The notes beneath the pieces were generated by a model, which saw nothing but the letters and a program-made list of their open reading frames with translations, was not told the DNA's origin and searched no databases. Shown in pieces: positions 17,735 through 25,193 of a stretch of DNA of 64,000 nt; within the stretch, counting starts at the first letter, position 1, and every line of letters starts with the position of its first letter. The stretch is from an uncultured Draconibacterium sp. (GTDB taxonomy: Bacteria; Bacteroidota; Bacteroidia; Bacteroidales; Prolixibacteraceae). The stretch spans positions 4,901,501-4,965,500 of the forward strand of contig NZ_OY782038.1 of NCBI RefSeq assembly GCF_963677575.1. Direction: 5' to 3'. The position numbers were made by a program, and so were the translations under genes.

Positions 17735-18676
17735 ATGGAGATGAAAACTCACCCACTTAAAATTTTTACCGGACGAGCAACCCGACATTTAACTGAAAAG
17801 ATTTGCGATAGCCTGGACGTCGATCTTGGACATTCGTCGTGCCCGGTTTTTGCCGACGGCGAATTTGAACCCTGTTACGAAGAGACGATTCGTGGCTCGC
17901 ATATTTTTATTGTGCAGTCGACACCACCAACAGCTGATAACCTGTTGGAACTTTTGTTAATGGTTGATGCCGCAAAACGTGCCAGTGCCTATAAGGTAAT
18001 TGCAGTGGTACCATATTTTGGTTATGCACGTCAGGACCGTAAAGACAAACCAAGGGTTTCTATCGGGGCAAAACTGGTTGCCGACCTGCTTTCAGTTTCC
18101 GGAATCGACAGGCTGATTACCATGGATTTGCATGCCGACCAGATTCAGGGATTCTTTGATGTTCCGGTAGATCATTTATATGCATCAACACTTTTTGTTC
18201 CGTTTATCGAAAAAATGGGATTGGATAATGTAATTATCGCGTCGCCGGATGTGGGGGGTACAAAGCGTGCCAATACATACGCAAAAATGTTAAACACCGG
18301 TATCGTTATTTGTCACAAAACAAGGGCGCGTCCTAACGAGGTGGGTAACATGACTGTTATTGGTGATGTTGAAAACAAAGATGTGATTATTGTTGATGAC
18401 ATGATAGACACAGCCGGAACAATTACCAAAGCTGCCAACCTGATGAAGAAAAAAGGTGCAAGAAGCGTTCGTGCTTTTGCTGCACACGGAGTATTGTCGG
18501 GGCCGGCATTGGAAAGAATTGAAAAATCGGAGTTGGAAGAAGTATATTTTACCGATTCGATTAAACCAAGAACAGGCTGCGATAAAATAAAATATATCTC
18601 TACAGCAGAGGCTTTTGGTGAAGCCATTCGCAGAGTTTATAAAAATCAGTCAATAAGTTCGTTATATTATAAATAA
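17735..18676 (+). CDS. prs: Ribose-phosphate pyrophosphokinase
   Basis: 313 residues. Makes PRPP from ribose-5-phosphate and ATP, feeding purine, pyrimidine, NAD, His and Trp synthesis. Visible: ADGEFEPCYEETIRGSHIFI, YFGYARQDRKDKPR (ATP flexible loop), MDLHADQIQGFF with the catalytic His, the PRPP loop VDDMIDTAGTI, and the P-loop-like VGGTKRA. Start: the ATG at 17735; a second ATG lies two codons on. Its promoter and a small upstream ORF lie just before it. Confidence 0.96.
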   Translation: MEMKTHPLKIFTGRATRHLTEKICDSLDVDLGHSSCPVFADGEFEPCYEETIRGSHIFIVQSTPPTADNLLELLLMVDAAKRASAYKVIAVVPYFGYARQDRKDKPRVSIGAKLVADLLSVSGIDRLITMDLHADQIQGFFDVPVDHLYASTLFVPFIEKMGLDNVIIASPDVGGTKRANTYAKMLNTGIVICHKTRARPNEVGNMTVIGDVENKDVIIVDDMIDTAGTITKAANLMKKKGARSVRAFAAHGVLSGPALERIEKSELEEVYFTDSIKPRTGCDKIKYISTAEAFGEAIRRVYKNQSISSLYYK

Positions 18677-18680
18677 TTTC

Positions 18681-18688
18681 TATTTTTG
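18681..18688 (+). promoter_or_regulatory. Putative -7 promoter element for rplY
   Basis: TATTTTTG, then C, lies directly after prs and about 105 bases before the L25 start. The leader contains a purine-rich stretch (AAAGGAAGGGAGGACTGAG) that might be a structured or regulatory 5' UTR. Confidence 0.55.
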
Positions 18689-18793
18689 CACCGCTTTTTC
18701 CATAAGCAGATGCATTAATGATGTGTATGCTGTTTGCCCGACCCAAAGGAAGGGAGGACTGAGTACCATATTTATTAACGTAAATTATTTAAA

Positions 18794-19414
18794 ATGAAAT
18801 CAGTAGTAATTAAAGGAGAATTGAGAAATTCTCTTGGAAAGAAAGATTCCAAAAAACTTCGCGCAGAAGAGAAAGCTCCTGCGGTATTGTACGGTGGCGA
18901 CGAGCCAATTCACTTTGCAGTTTCTTTTGCCGAGTTGAGACAATTAGTTTATACACCAAGCGTATACCTTATTGACCTTGATATTGACGGTACTATGCAT
19001 AAAGCAATTATGCAAGACATTCAGTGGCACCCGGTTGACGAAATGGTTCTTCACATCGATTTCCTTGAAATTAAAGGTGACAAACCAGTAAAAATCAACG
19101 TTCCGGTAAAAATCGGTGGTTTTGCTAAAGGTTTAAGAAAAGGTGGTAAATTGAATACTACACTTCGTCGTTTGAGTGTAAGAGCATTGGCTGAGAAATT
19201 ACCTGATACAATTGATATTGATGTAACAAAACTTGATATCGGTCAAAGTATTAAAGTGGCCGACGTGGATATTCCTGGAGTTGAGTTATTGGATCCTAAA
19301 TCGAACGTTATCGTTGGTGTTGGTATCACAAGAGCTGCAAGATCAGCTGCTGGTGGTGACGCTGAGGATGAAGAAGAAGAGGGAGCTGAAGCTTCAGAAT
19401 CTTCAGAAGAATAA
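18794..19414 (+). CDS. rplY: 50S ribosomal protein L25, Ctc form
   Basis: 206 residues: an N-terminal L25 domain that binds 5S rRNA (about 1-95, with GKKDSKKLRAE and WHPVDEMVLHIDFL), a TL5/Ctc C-terminal beta domain (about 96-180) and an acidic low-complexity tail (DAEDEEEEGAEASES). The long Ctc form is normal in Bacteroidota. pth follows 70 bases downstream, as in many bacteria. Confidence 0.95.
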   Translation: MKSVVIKGELRNSLGKKDSKKLRAEEKAPAVLYGGDEPIHFAVSFAELRQLVYTPSVYLIDLDIDGTMHKAIMQDIQWHPVDEMVLHIDFLEIKGDKPVKINVPVKIGGFAKGLRKGGKLNTTLRRLSVRALAEKLPDTIDIDVTKLDIGQSIKVADVDIPGVELLDPKSNVIVGVGITRAARSAAGGDAEDEEEEGAEASESSEE

Positions 19415-19484
19415 ATTCTGTGAAATAAGCTTCGTGAATAACGGAGCGAATTTCGTACGATACCCAAATTAAAAACAGAATCGT

Positions 19485-20048
19485 ATGAAGTACTTAATTG
19501 CCGGACTCGGTAATATAGGACCAGAATATAAAAATACTCGCCATAATATTGGCTTTCAAATATTGGACGCACTCGCTGAGGCGTCCAATATTAGTTTTAA
19601 CGATAAGCGTTACGGCTTTGTTGCAGAGTACAAATTCAAAGGCCGAACGTTTATTCTCTTAAAGCCAACTACATACATGAACCTGAGTGGGCGGGCAATA
19701 AATTACTGGTTACAAAAAGAGAAGATCGATATAAAAAACATGCTGGTGCTGGTTGATGATCTGGCATTGCCGTTTGGCACGTTAAGAGTACGCGCAAAAG
19801 GTGGAGCTGGTGGCCACAACGGGCTCGATAACATTAACCAGGTGCTGGGACGAAACGATTATGCGCGTTTGCGTTTTGGTATTGGCGACGATTTCCATAA
19901 AGGACACCAGGTAAACTATGTTTTAGGCGAGTGGTCGAAAGAAGAGCAAAAAGAATTGCCGTTTAAGATCGACGATTCCATTGAAATAATAAAAAGCTTT
20001 GGAACGATAGGTGTTGAACGTACAATGAATTTTCATAACAAAAGATAA
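19485..20048 (+). CDS. pth: Peptidyl-tRNA hydrolase
   Basis: 187 residues. Releases peptides from peptidyl-tRNAs that drop off ribosomes. GLGNIGPEYKNTRHNIGF carries the substrate Asn and the catalytic His; KPTTYMNLSG, DDLALPFG (catalytic Asp) and GGAGGHNGLDN are all present. The next gene starts one base after its stop. Confidence 0.96.
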   Translation: MKYLIAGLGNIGPEYKNTRHNIGFQILDALAEASNISFNDKRYGFVAEYKFKGRTFILLKPTTYMNLSGRAINYWLQKEKIDIKNMLVLVDDLALPFGTLRVRAKGGAGGHNGLDNINQVLGRNDYARLRFGIGDDFHKGHQVNYVLGEWSKEEQKELPFKIDDSIEIIKSFGTIGVERTMNFHNKR

Positions 20049-20426
20049 ATGTCTGAAGGAGTTCGCATAGATAAATGGTTGTGGGCCGTGCGGATTTTTA
20101 AAACCCGCAGTCAGGCTACCGAAGCTTGTAAAAAAGGCCATGTAACAATTGATGATTCGCCGGTAAAAGCTTCGCGAGAAATTCATGTTGGCGAGGTAGT
20201 GAAAGTTCGGAAGTCACCGATTACCAAAAGTTTAAAAGTGCTGGCACTTTCAGGCAAGAGAATGGGAGCCAAACTGGTTGCTGATTTTGTAGAAGATGTA
20301 ACACCGCCGGAAGAAATAGAACTGCTCGAGATGCAAAAACACATGCGCTGGAGTGCACGGGAAAAAGGAACCGGGCGTCCGACCAAAAAGGACCGCCGCG
20401 ATTTGGATGACTTTTTTGAATGGTAG
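20049..20426 (+). CDS. S4-domain RNA-binding protein, Hsp15/RqcP-like
   Basis: 125 residues. The S4 domain fills the N-terminal half: VRIDKWLWAVRIFKTRSQA, then GHVTIDD and VGEVVKV. The basic C-terminal tail (KGTGRPTKKDRRDLDDFFEW) matches the Hsp15 family, which binds free 50S subunits carrying stalled nascent chains. It starts immediately after pth, another ribosome-rescue gene, so co-expression fits the role. Confidence 0.88.
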   Translation: MSEGVRIDKWLWAVRIFKTRSQATEACKKGHVTIDDSPVKASREIHVGEVVKVRKSPITKSLKVLALSGKRMGAKLVADFVEDVTPPEEIELLEMQKHMRWSAREKGTGRPTKKDRRDLDDFFEW

Positions 20427-20813
20427 ATCGTTGTTAAGGGGTAAAGGACTGAGGGATTGATTTGTTGAAGGGGTGAGGGACAGAATGCTTGAATGCGGAA
20501 ATGCTTTAATGCTTTAATTTCTCGAAACTCGCGGCCCGTAACTCGATGCTTGTAGTTTTTGCCTTTCTACTTTTTCCTTTTGCCTTGGGACTGAAGGATT
20601 GATTTGTTGAGGGATTGAAGCTGAGCACTGAGACTGGGAGAAAGTGAGCGTTGAGACTTTGTGAAGGTTGGGTTGATAGCAGGTAAACAAGTGCTTGATG
20701 CCGGATTCTTGCAACTTGTAACTTGCAGCTGGTTTTCTTAGCTTTTTACTTTTGCCTTTTTACTTTTGCCTTTTTACTTTTACCTTGAGTTATAGAAACA
20801 TAAAACATAAGAT
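20427..20813. other. 387-bp intergenic mosaic of short degenerate repeats
   Basis: No gene. The stretch is a patchwork: GGATTGATTTGTTGA occurs twice (near 20454 and 20596), CTCGAAACTCG with ACTCGATGC, CTTGCAACTTGTAACTTGCA, AATGCTTTAATGCTTTAAT, and runs of CTTTTTACTTTTGCC. Similar short GAG/TTGAG-rich text recurs at 22085-22330. Confidence 0.6.
20741..20785. repeat. Tandem 15-mer repeat, three units
   Basis: CTTTTTACTTTTGCC repeats three times with the last unit diverged (TTTTACC). The reverse-complement unit is found after uvrB at 11750-11776. Confidence 0.75.
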
Positions 20814-21353
20814 ATGCTGATTGCAAAACAAAAACGTAAAGAGAATATTGCCGAATACATCCTGTATTTGTACCAAATTGAAGACATGATCAGGGCTTTT
20901 AAAATGGATATGGAGCTTATTGAAGAGCGTTTGGTGTCCAGTTACAAAGCCGATGATAAAACAAAAGCTGCCATTACCGACTGGTATGCCAATTTGGTGC
21001 TAATGATGGATAAAGAGCAGATACGGGAAAAAGGGCATCTGCAATTTCTTACCAACCTGGTTTTGGATGTTAACGATTTTCATTTGAAACTGATGGAAAC
21101 CTCGAAAGACGGTATGTATGTGCAAACCTACAAAACTGTTGCGGGGCTGGTATCGGAGTTGAAAGAGAAAAACCCGGAGGCCAAGAACGATGTAGACCTT
21201 GGAATTACCGCTGTTTACGGTTTCCTGCTGCTCAAAATGCAACAAAAAGATATTTCGATAGATACACTGGAAGCCATAAAACGCATTAGCAAATGGTTAG
21301 GCGATCTATCAAAACTATACCGCGATTTCGAAAACGGAGATTTTAGTTTCTAA
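20814..21353 (+). CDS. DUF4924-family protein
   Basis: 179 residues, all helical and highly charged, without signal or membrane segment. MLIAKQKRKENIAEYILYLYQIEDMIRA is the conserved opening of DUF4924, a Bacteroidota family of unknown function. It lies after a simple-repeat island and converges on the DCC-family gene across the 21-bp-period array. Confidence 0.75.
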   Translation: MLIAKQKRKENIAEYILYLYQIEDMIRAFKMDMELIEERLVSSYKADDKTKAAITDWYANLVLMMDKEQIREKGHLQFLTNLVLDVNDFHLKLMETSKDGMYVQTYKTVAGLVSELKEKNPEAKNDVDLGITAVYGFLLLKMQQKDISIDTLEAIKRISKWLGDLSKLYRDFENGDFSF

Positions 21354-21435
21354 ACAAAATTATCCTTGCCTACCCCCAAAACGTGTAGCTAATCCCTTTT
21401 GATTTTTAGTTACTCCTGCTTTTAAAATATGGCGT

Positions 21436-21660
21436 GCGAGGTAGTAAAAATGCCTGGCGAGTAATAAATACAGGCGTGCGAGGTATAAATAATAGTCTGC
21501 GAGCAATAAAAAAATATATGCGAGCTACCCAGAAACAGGTGCGAGTTATACTCGCATGGTTATAATAGTTACTCGCACAACAATATATATTGCTCGCACT
21601 ATATTAAACTTCCCTCGCACGTAAATATTAATACCTCGCACTACTGATTAATATGCTCGC
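21436..21660. repeat. 225-bp array of twelve GCGAG/CTCGC sites, 21-bp period, inverted at the centre
   Basis: GCGAG starts at 21436, 21457, 21478, 21499, 21520 and 21541, exactly 21 apart. Then CTCGC starts at 21551, 21572, 21593, 21614, 21635 and 21656, again exactly 21 apart. The whole is symmetric about 21548. Eleven of the twelve sites have T before GCGAG on the matching strand (TGCGAG). The 16-base spacers are AT-rich, mostly unlike one another and not complementary across the dyad, so only the sites are conserved. It lies between the 3' ends of two convergent genes. No ORF. Confidence 0.93.
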
Positions 21661-21695
21661 AGGGTGATAGTATATGCAGGAATGGTTTTTGTATG

Positions 21696-22067
21696 TTAAA
21701 AACTACGGCAATTACTTCGTTTCCCAAACCACTTGTAGCGTTTGTTGGCCACATAGCGATACAAATTATCACGCCAGCTTTTAGGAAATATTTTAAATGC
21801 AGCGAGCCAGTTCCATGGCGATTTTAGGTGCTTGCAGATTTCTATTACCGCATCTGATTCTGAAAACACCTGGTTGTTTTGAATAAGTAGCACGGTGTTT
21901 ATTTGAAGCGATAAATCAAACTCCTTTAAGATTTGTTGGCCTTCTACCGATTGTAGCGCAACAAGTTTAAAATCGCTCTCCCGCGCTTTTTCCATAATAA
22001 AATCCACTGCCGAATTGCAGAGATTACAAACACCGTCGAATAGTAGTACTATTTGTTTTTGCCTCAC
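21696..22067 (-). CDS. DCC-family thiol-disulfide oxidoreductase-like protein
   Basis: 123 residues beginning with the family signature LLFDGVCNLCNSAVDFI (DxxCxxC), followed by LQSVEGQQIL and a C-terminal NLYRYVANKRYKWFG segment. DCC proteins are thioredoxin-like and small; their partners are mostly unknown. No signal peptide. It is convergent with the DUF4924 gene across the phased array. Confidence 0.85.
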   Translation of the reverse strand: MRQKQIVLLFDGVCNLCNSAVDFIMEKARESDFKLVALQSVEGQQILKEFDLSLQINTVLLIQNNQVFSESDAVIEICKHLKSPWNWLAAFKIFPKSWRDNLYRYVANKRYKWFGKRSNCRSF

Positions 22068-22384
22068 ACAAGTATAACAAAATGTAAATGTTTAGGTTGA
22101 AAGAAGAATTGAGGAAGAGACGGTGAGTGTTGATAATGTGAGACTTAGAGATTGAGAAAGATTGATGGAGATTCTAAAATTGAACACGTACTGAACTTGC
22201 AGGTGCCGGTTTTTGAACTCTAATCTACATTCTCTGTGAAACTCCGTTAATTCTCGGTGTTTCTCTGTGGTAAAAAGAATCGGACAGATTAATAAACTGA
22301 TACTCAATACTCGTTACTCGGAGCTTTCAACCCCAAAGCTATGGCCGGGATTCTCTGCTTTGTTCCACCTCATACTGAATTATT
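22068..22384. other. 317-bp intergenic region with simple repeats
   Basis: No gene. It holds GAG/TTGAG-rich text similar to 20427-20813, the phrase CTCTGTGAAACTCC then TTTCTCTGTGGT (a type of repetitive intergenic text I recall from other bacteria), and TACTCAATACTCGTTACTCGG. Confidence 0.5.
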
Positions 22385-23470
22385 TTATTTGTTTGTTTTG
22401 TAGTCGGTAATTAAACCAAGCGCTAACCAGTTGGCCACTGCCTGACGGTTATCGGGAATAACCAAACGTTTTACATCACGTTGGTGATTCATATTACCCA
22501 ATTCAATAAATACTGCTGTAGGCCAGGTATTTCTAACTACATACAACGGTCGGGTTGATACCGTGCCTGTGTAACCGCGATTGGGTTGGTGTTCGCGATA
22601 TTTATCTTGTATCGTATTTCGAAGAATTTTACATGCTTTTTCCCCTGTTTCGCTGCGTTTGTCGTGATAGAAAAAGATATCGATATTTTCGCCTTTTCCT
22701 CTGGAATCAACATGTATTGCAATCATACGCTGAAATGAGCCCTTGTGCTTTTTGTAAAGCTTATTAACCGCATCAGTTCGTTGACGCAGTCGTCGGGTCT
22801 GATTTAGCGGAATCCTTAGGTTCGGATAACAAACTTCGTCCTTATCAGCTTTCAGGCTGTATTCGTCACGAATTCCGTCGTTCTTGTCACGGGTGATCAT
22901 ATATACTGTAGCTCCATTTTCAATAAGCTTTCGTGCAAGGCGTAAGGTTACATCGTAAGCATATTCATCTTCATAAACGTGGTAGCCATTGTATTTTCCA
23001 ACAGCTCCGGGATCCGGGCCGCCATGTCCGCCAACCAGGTAATAGACCGCTCCTTTCAGGTCGTTACTTAGAATCTCAACATCGGCCTTTTTACTGCCAA
23101 AAATATCGTAATGCACAACTCTTCCGGTTCCTTTTGAGGGAGTGGAGCTTGTTGATGGCGTTGCTGCTAAGCTTGCAGAATCAGGAAGCTTGTATTTTAC
23201 ACCGGCAAGTAGTGTGTTATTTCTTCCCAGGCTACTTTTATTTAAGGCGATAAAATCGTCCATGTATTCAGACGATGATAAGCCATATCTGGTAAGCAAA
23301 CGGTAAATTCCATCGCCTTTTAGTGCAACAACTTCCTTGGTTTGCGACAGGCTGTTTAAGGGAAGCAGAAATATCGCCAAAAATAATATGAAAATTATTT
23401 TGATAACTGATTTTATATGTAAGTTTGAACCGAACATGTTTAGTACTATTTTGTTTCCTTTGAACAACAT
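22385..23470 (-). CDS. Exported N-acetylmuramoyl-L-alanine amidase (Amidase_3)
   Basis: 361 residues: an N-terminal signal/anchor (about 17-42), a LysM-like segment (about 50-95, GDGIYRLLTRYGLS to AGVKYKLP), a Ser/Thr/Pro linker and an Amidase_3 domain (about 140-355). Zinc ligands are the H of VGGHGG, the E of VYEDEYAYD and the H of IAIHVDSRG; the catalytic E is in FIELGNMNH. It cuts the peptide from MurNAc in peptidoglycan, in cell separation or turnover. Divergent from the split nucleotidase genes across 42 bases. Confidence 0.88.
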   Translation of the reverse strand: MLFKGNKIVLNMFGSNLHIKSVIKIIFILFLAIFLLPLNSLSQTKEVVALKGDGIYRLLTRYGLSSSEYMDDFIALNKSSLGRNNTLLAGVKYKLPDSASLAATPSTSSTPSKGTGRVVHYDIFGSKKADVEILSNDLKGAVYYLVGGHGGPDPGAVGKYNGYHVYEDEYAYDVTLRLARKLIENGATVYMITRDKNDGIRDEYSLKADKDEVCYPNLRIPLNQTRRLRQRTDAVNKLYKKHKGSFQRMIAIHVDSRGKGENIDIFFYHDKRSETGEKACKILRNTIQDKYREHQPNRGYTGTVSTRPLYVVRNTWPTAVFIELGNMNHQRDVKRLVIPDNRQAVANWLALGLITDYKTNK

Positions 23471-23512
23471 TAATGCTAAAATAGAATTAACGGAAAAAAT
23501 TATAATTTATTT

Positions 23513-24271
23513 ATGCGACAAACTATCAGCTATCTGTTGTTAATAACTTGCCTGTTATTCACTTTTTCGTGTAAAACACAGTTTGTTCAAAAAAGTTATG
23601 AAATTGAGAATGTTTCTGTCTCAGAGGAGGTTGGAACAATGGATAGTACTATTGTAAAGCTTTATACGCCATATAAAAACATACTTGAAAAAGATATGAA
23701 CCGGGTGTTGGCCGTCTCTGAAAATGAACTGGTTAAGGATAAGCCTGAAAGTCTGCTGACGAACTTTTTGGCCGATTTATTACTTGAACAGGGAGCTGTT
23801 GTAGCCAACGATCAGCAACTCGATCTTACTCCTGCTGTATCATTTTTTAATTACGGTGGAATTCGGTCGGCACTTCCAAAAGGAGAAATTACCGTTGGAA
23901 ATATTTTTGAGTTAATGCCTTTCGAGAATGAAATGGTTTTACTGGAACTGAAAGGCGACAAAATGCAGGCTTTTCTGGATTATATTGCTGATCATGGTGG
24001 AGGAAGTGTTGGCGGAGTGGAAATGGTTATTTCCGGCGATAAAGCCACTGATGTGAAAATCGGTGGAAAGAAAATTGATAGGAATAAAAGTTACTGGTTG
24101 GTTACTAACGATTACGTGGCAGCTGGTGGCGATGGTCTTGAAATGTTAGCAGAAAATAAGCAGTTTATAAATAGCGGAGAGAAAATACGTGATGCGATAA
24201 TTGAGTATCTCGAAGAATTGGCCGATAAAAATCAGCACGTTGATCCGAAATTGGATGGGAGGATTAAATAA
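23513..24271 (+). CDS. Lipoprotein with a 5'-nucleotidase C-terminal domain
   Basis: 252 residues with a lipoprotein signal (lipobox FSC, Cys about 20). The rest matches the substrate-binding C-terminal domain of UshA-type nucleotidases: FNYGGIRSALPKGEITVGNIFELMPFENEM and WLVTNDYVAAGGDGLEML. The catalytic metallophosphatase half is encoded by the next gene, whose ATG overlaps this stop (TAATG). The two should form a split enzyme, here with the C-terminal part encoded first. Confidence 0.88.
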   Translation: MRQTISYLLLITCLLFTFSCKTQFVQKSYEIENVSVSEEVGTMDSTIVKLYTPYKNILEKDMNRVLAVSENELVKDKPESLLTNFLADLLLEQGAVVANDQQLDLTPAVSFFNYGGIRSALPKGEITVGNIFELMPFENEMVLLELKGDKMQAFLDYIADHGGGSVGGVEMVISGDKATDVKIGGKKIDRNKSYWLVTNDYVAAGGDGLEMLAENKQFINSGEKIRDAIIEYLEELADKNQHVDPKLDGRIK

Positions 24272-25179
24272 TGAACAGAAGAAGATTTATAAGAAACGTG
24301 GCCGCCGGAACAGCGGGAATCTCTTTAGGAGCGGTACCCTACGAATTATTTGCTAATGAAGATTTTACCACGATATCGATACTGCATACCAACGATATTC
24401 ACTGCCATATTGAGCCATTTACCGGCACTAACGAACGCTATGCCAATAAAGGTGGTTTAGCGCGAATTGCGCAACTGGCCATGCTCGAGCGGCAAAAAAA
24501 TCCGAATACTTTACTGCTCGACGCCGGTGATATGTTTCAGGGAACGCCCTACTTTAACTACTTTAAAGGTGAGTTGATGTTAAAAGTGATGAGCGAGGCC
24601 GGTTATGATGCAAGTACAATTGGTAACCACGAATTTGATAATGGTTTGCAAGGAATTAAAGATCCGCTGCCAAATGCCGAATTCCCGATCATCTCTTCGA
24701 ATTATGACTTTTCGGATACGATTTTATCTGGAAGTTTCCCGGAGTACAGGATTTTTAAACGTGATGGCGTAAAAATAGGAATTTACGGTGTCGGCATCGA
24801 ATTAGAAAATCTTGTAGGAAATAAGAATTACGGGGCAACAGTTTATAACGATCCGCTGGTTGTTGCACAAAGAATGGAAAGTTTCCTGAAAAATGATAAG
24901 AAGTGCGATTTGGTGATTTGTCTTTCGCATTTAGGATTACGTTATCGCGACAACAAGGTAAGCGACATGGATCTTGCGGCAGAAACTTCATTCACCGATT
25001 TGATTATTGGCGGACACACGCACTCGTACCTTGAAAAACCGCTGGAAGAAAAGAATAAACTCGGACAGCCTGTAATTGTAAATCAAGCCTGGTGGGGTGG
25101 ACTTGTGGTTGGAAAGGTTGATTTTGTTTTTGAAAAATCAAAAAGGAATAAAAAAGCGGTTTATTCCGACCTGCTATAA
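24271..25179 (+). CDS. Tat-exported metallophosphatase half of a split 5'-nucleotidase
   Basis: 302 residues. The N terminus MNRRRFIRNVAAGTAG is a twin-arginine signal. The calcineurin-like phosphoesterase motifs follow in order: LHTNDIHCHIEPF, LLDAGDMFQGTP, TIGNHEFDNG, LSHLG and GGHTHSY. It lacks the 5'-nucleotidase C-terminal domain, which the preceding overlapping gene supplies as a lipoprotein. Together they would dephosphorylate nucleotides in the periplasm to feed salvage. A folded, metal-loaded Tat substrate joining a Sec-exported lipoprotein is inferred. Confidence 0.9.
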   Translation: MNRRRFIRNVAAGTAGISLGAVPYELFANEDFTTISILHTNDIHCHIEPFTGTNERYANKGGLARIAQLAMLERQKNPNTLLLDAGDMFQGTPYFNYFKGELMLKVMSEAGYDASTIGNHEFDNGLQGIKDPLPNAEFPIISSNYDFSDTILSGSFPEYRIFKRDGVKIGIYGVGIELENLVGNKNYGATVYNDPLVVAQRMESFLKNDKKCDLVICLSHLGLRYRDNKVSDMDLAAETSFTDLIIGGHTHSYLEKPLEEKNKLGQPVIVNQAWWGGLVVGKVDFVFEKSKRNKKAVYSDLL

Positions 25180-25193
25180 AAACTCATTTGCCT

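Noticed and set aside
18689..18793. A named riboswitch in the rplY leader
   Set aside because: Only a purine-rich stretch is visible; no known aptamer motif found by eye.
21436..21660. CRISPR-type array or attC cluster
   Set aside because: Repeats are 5-6 bp, inverted halfway, with 16-bp spacers; no Cas or integrase gene nearby.
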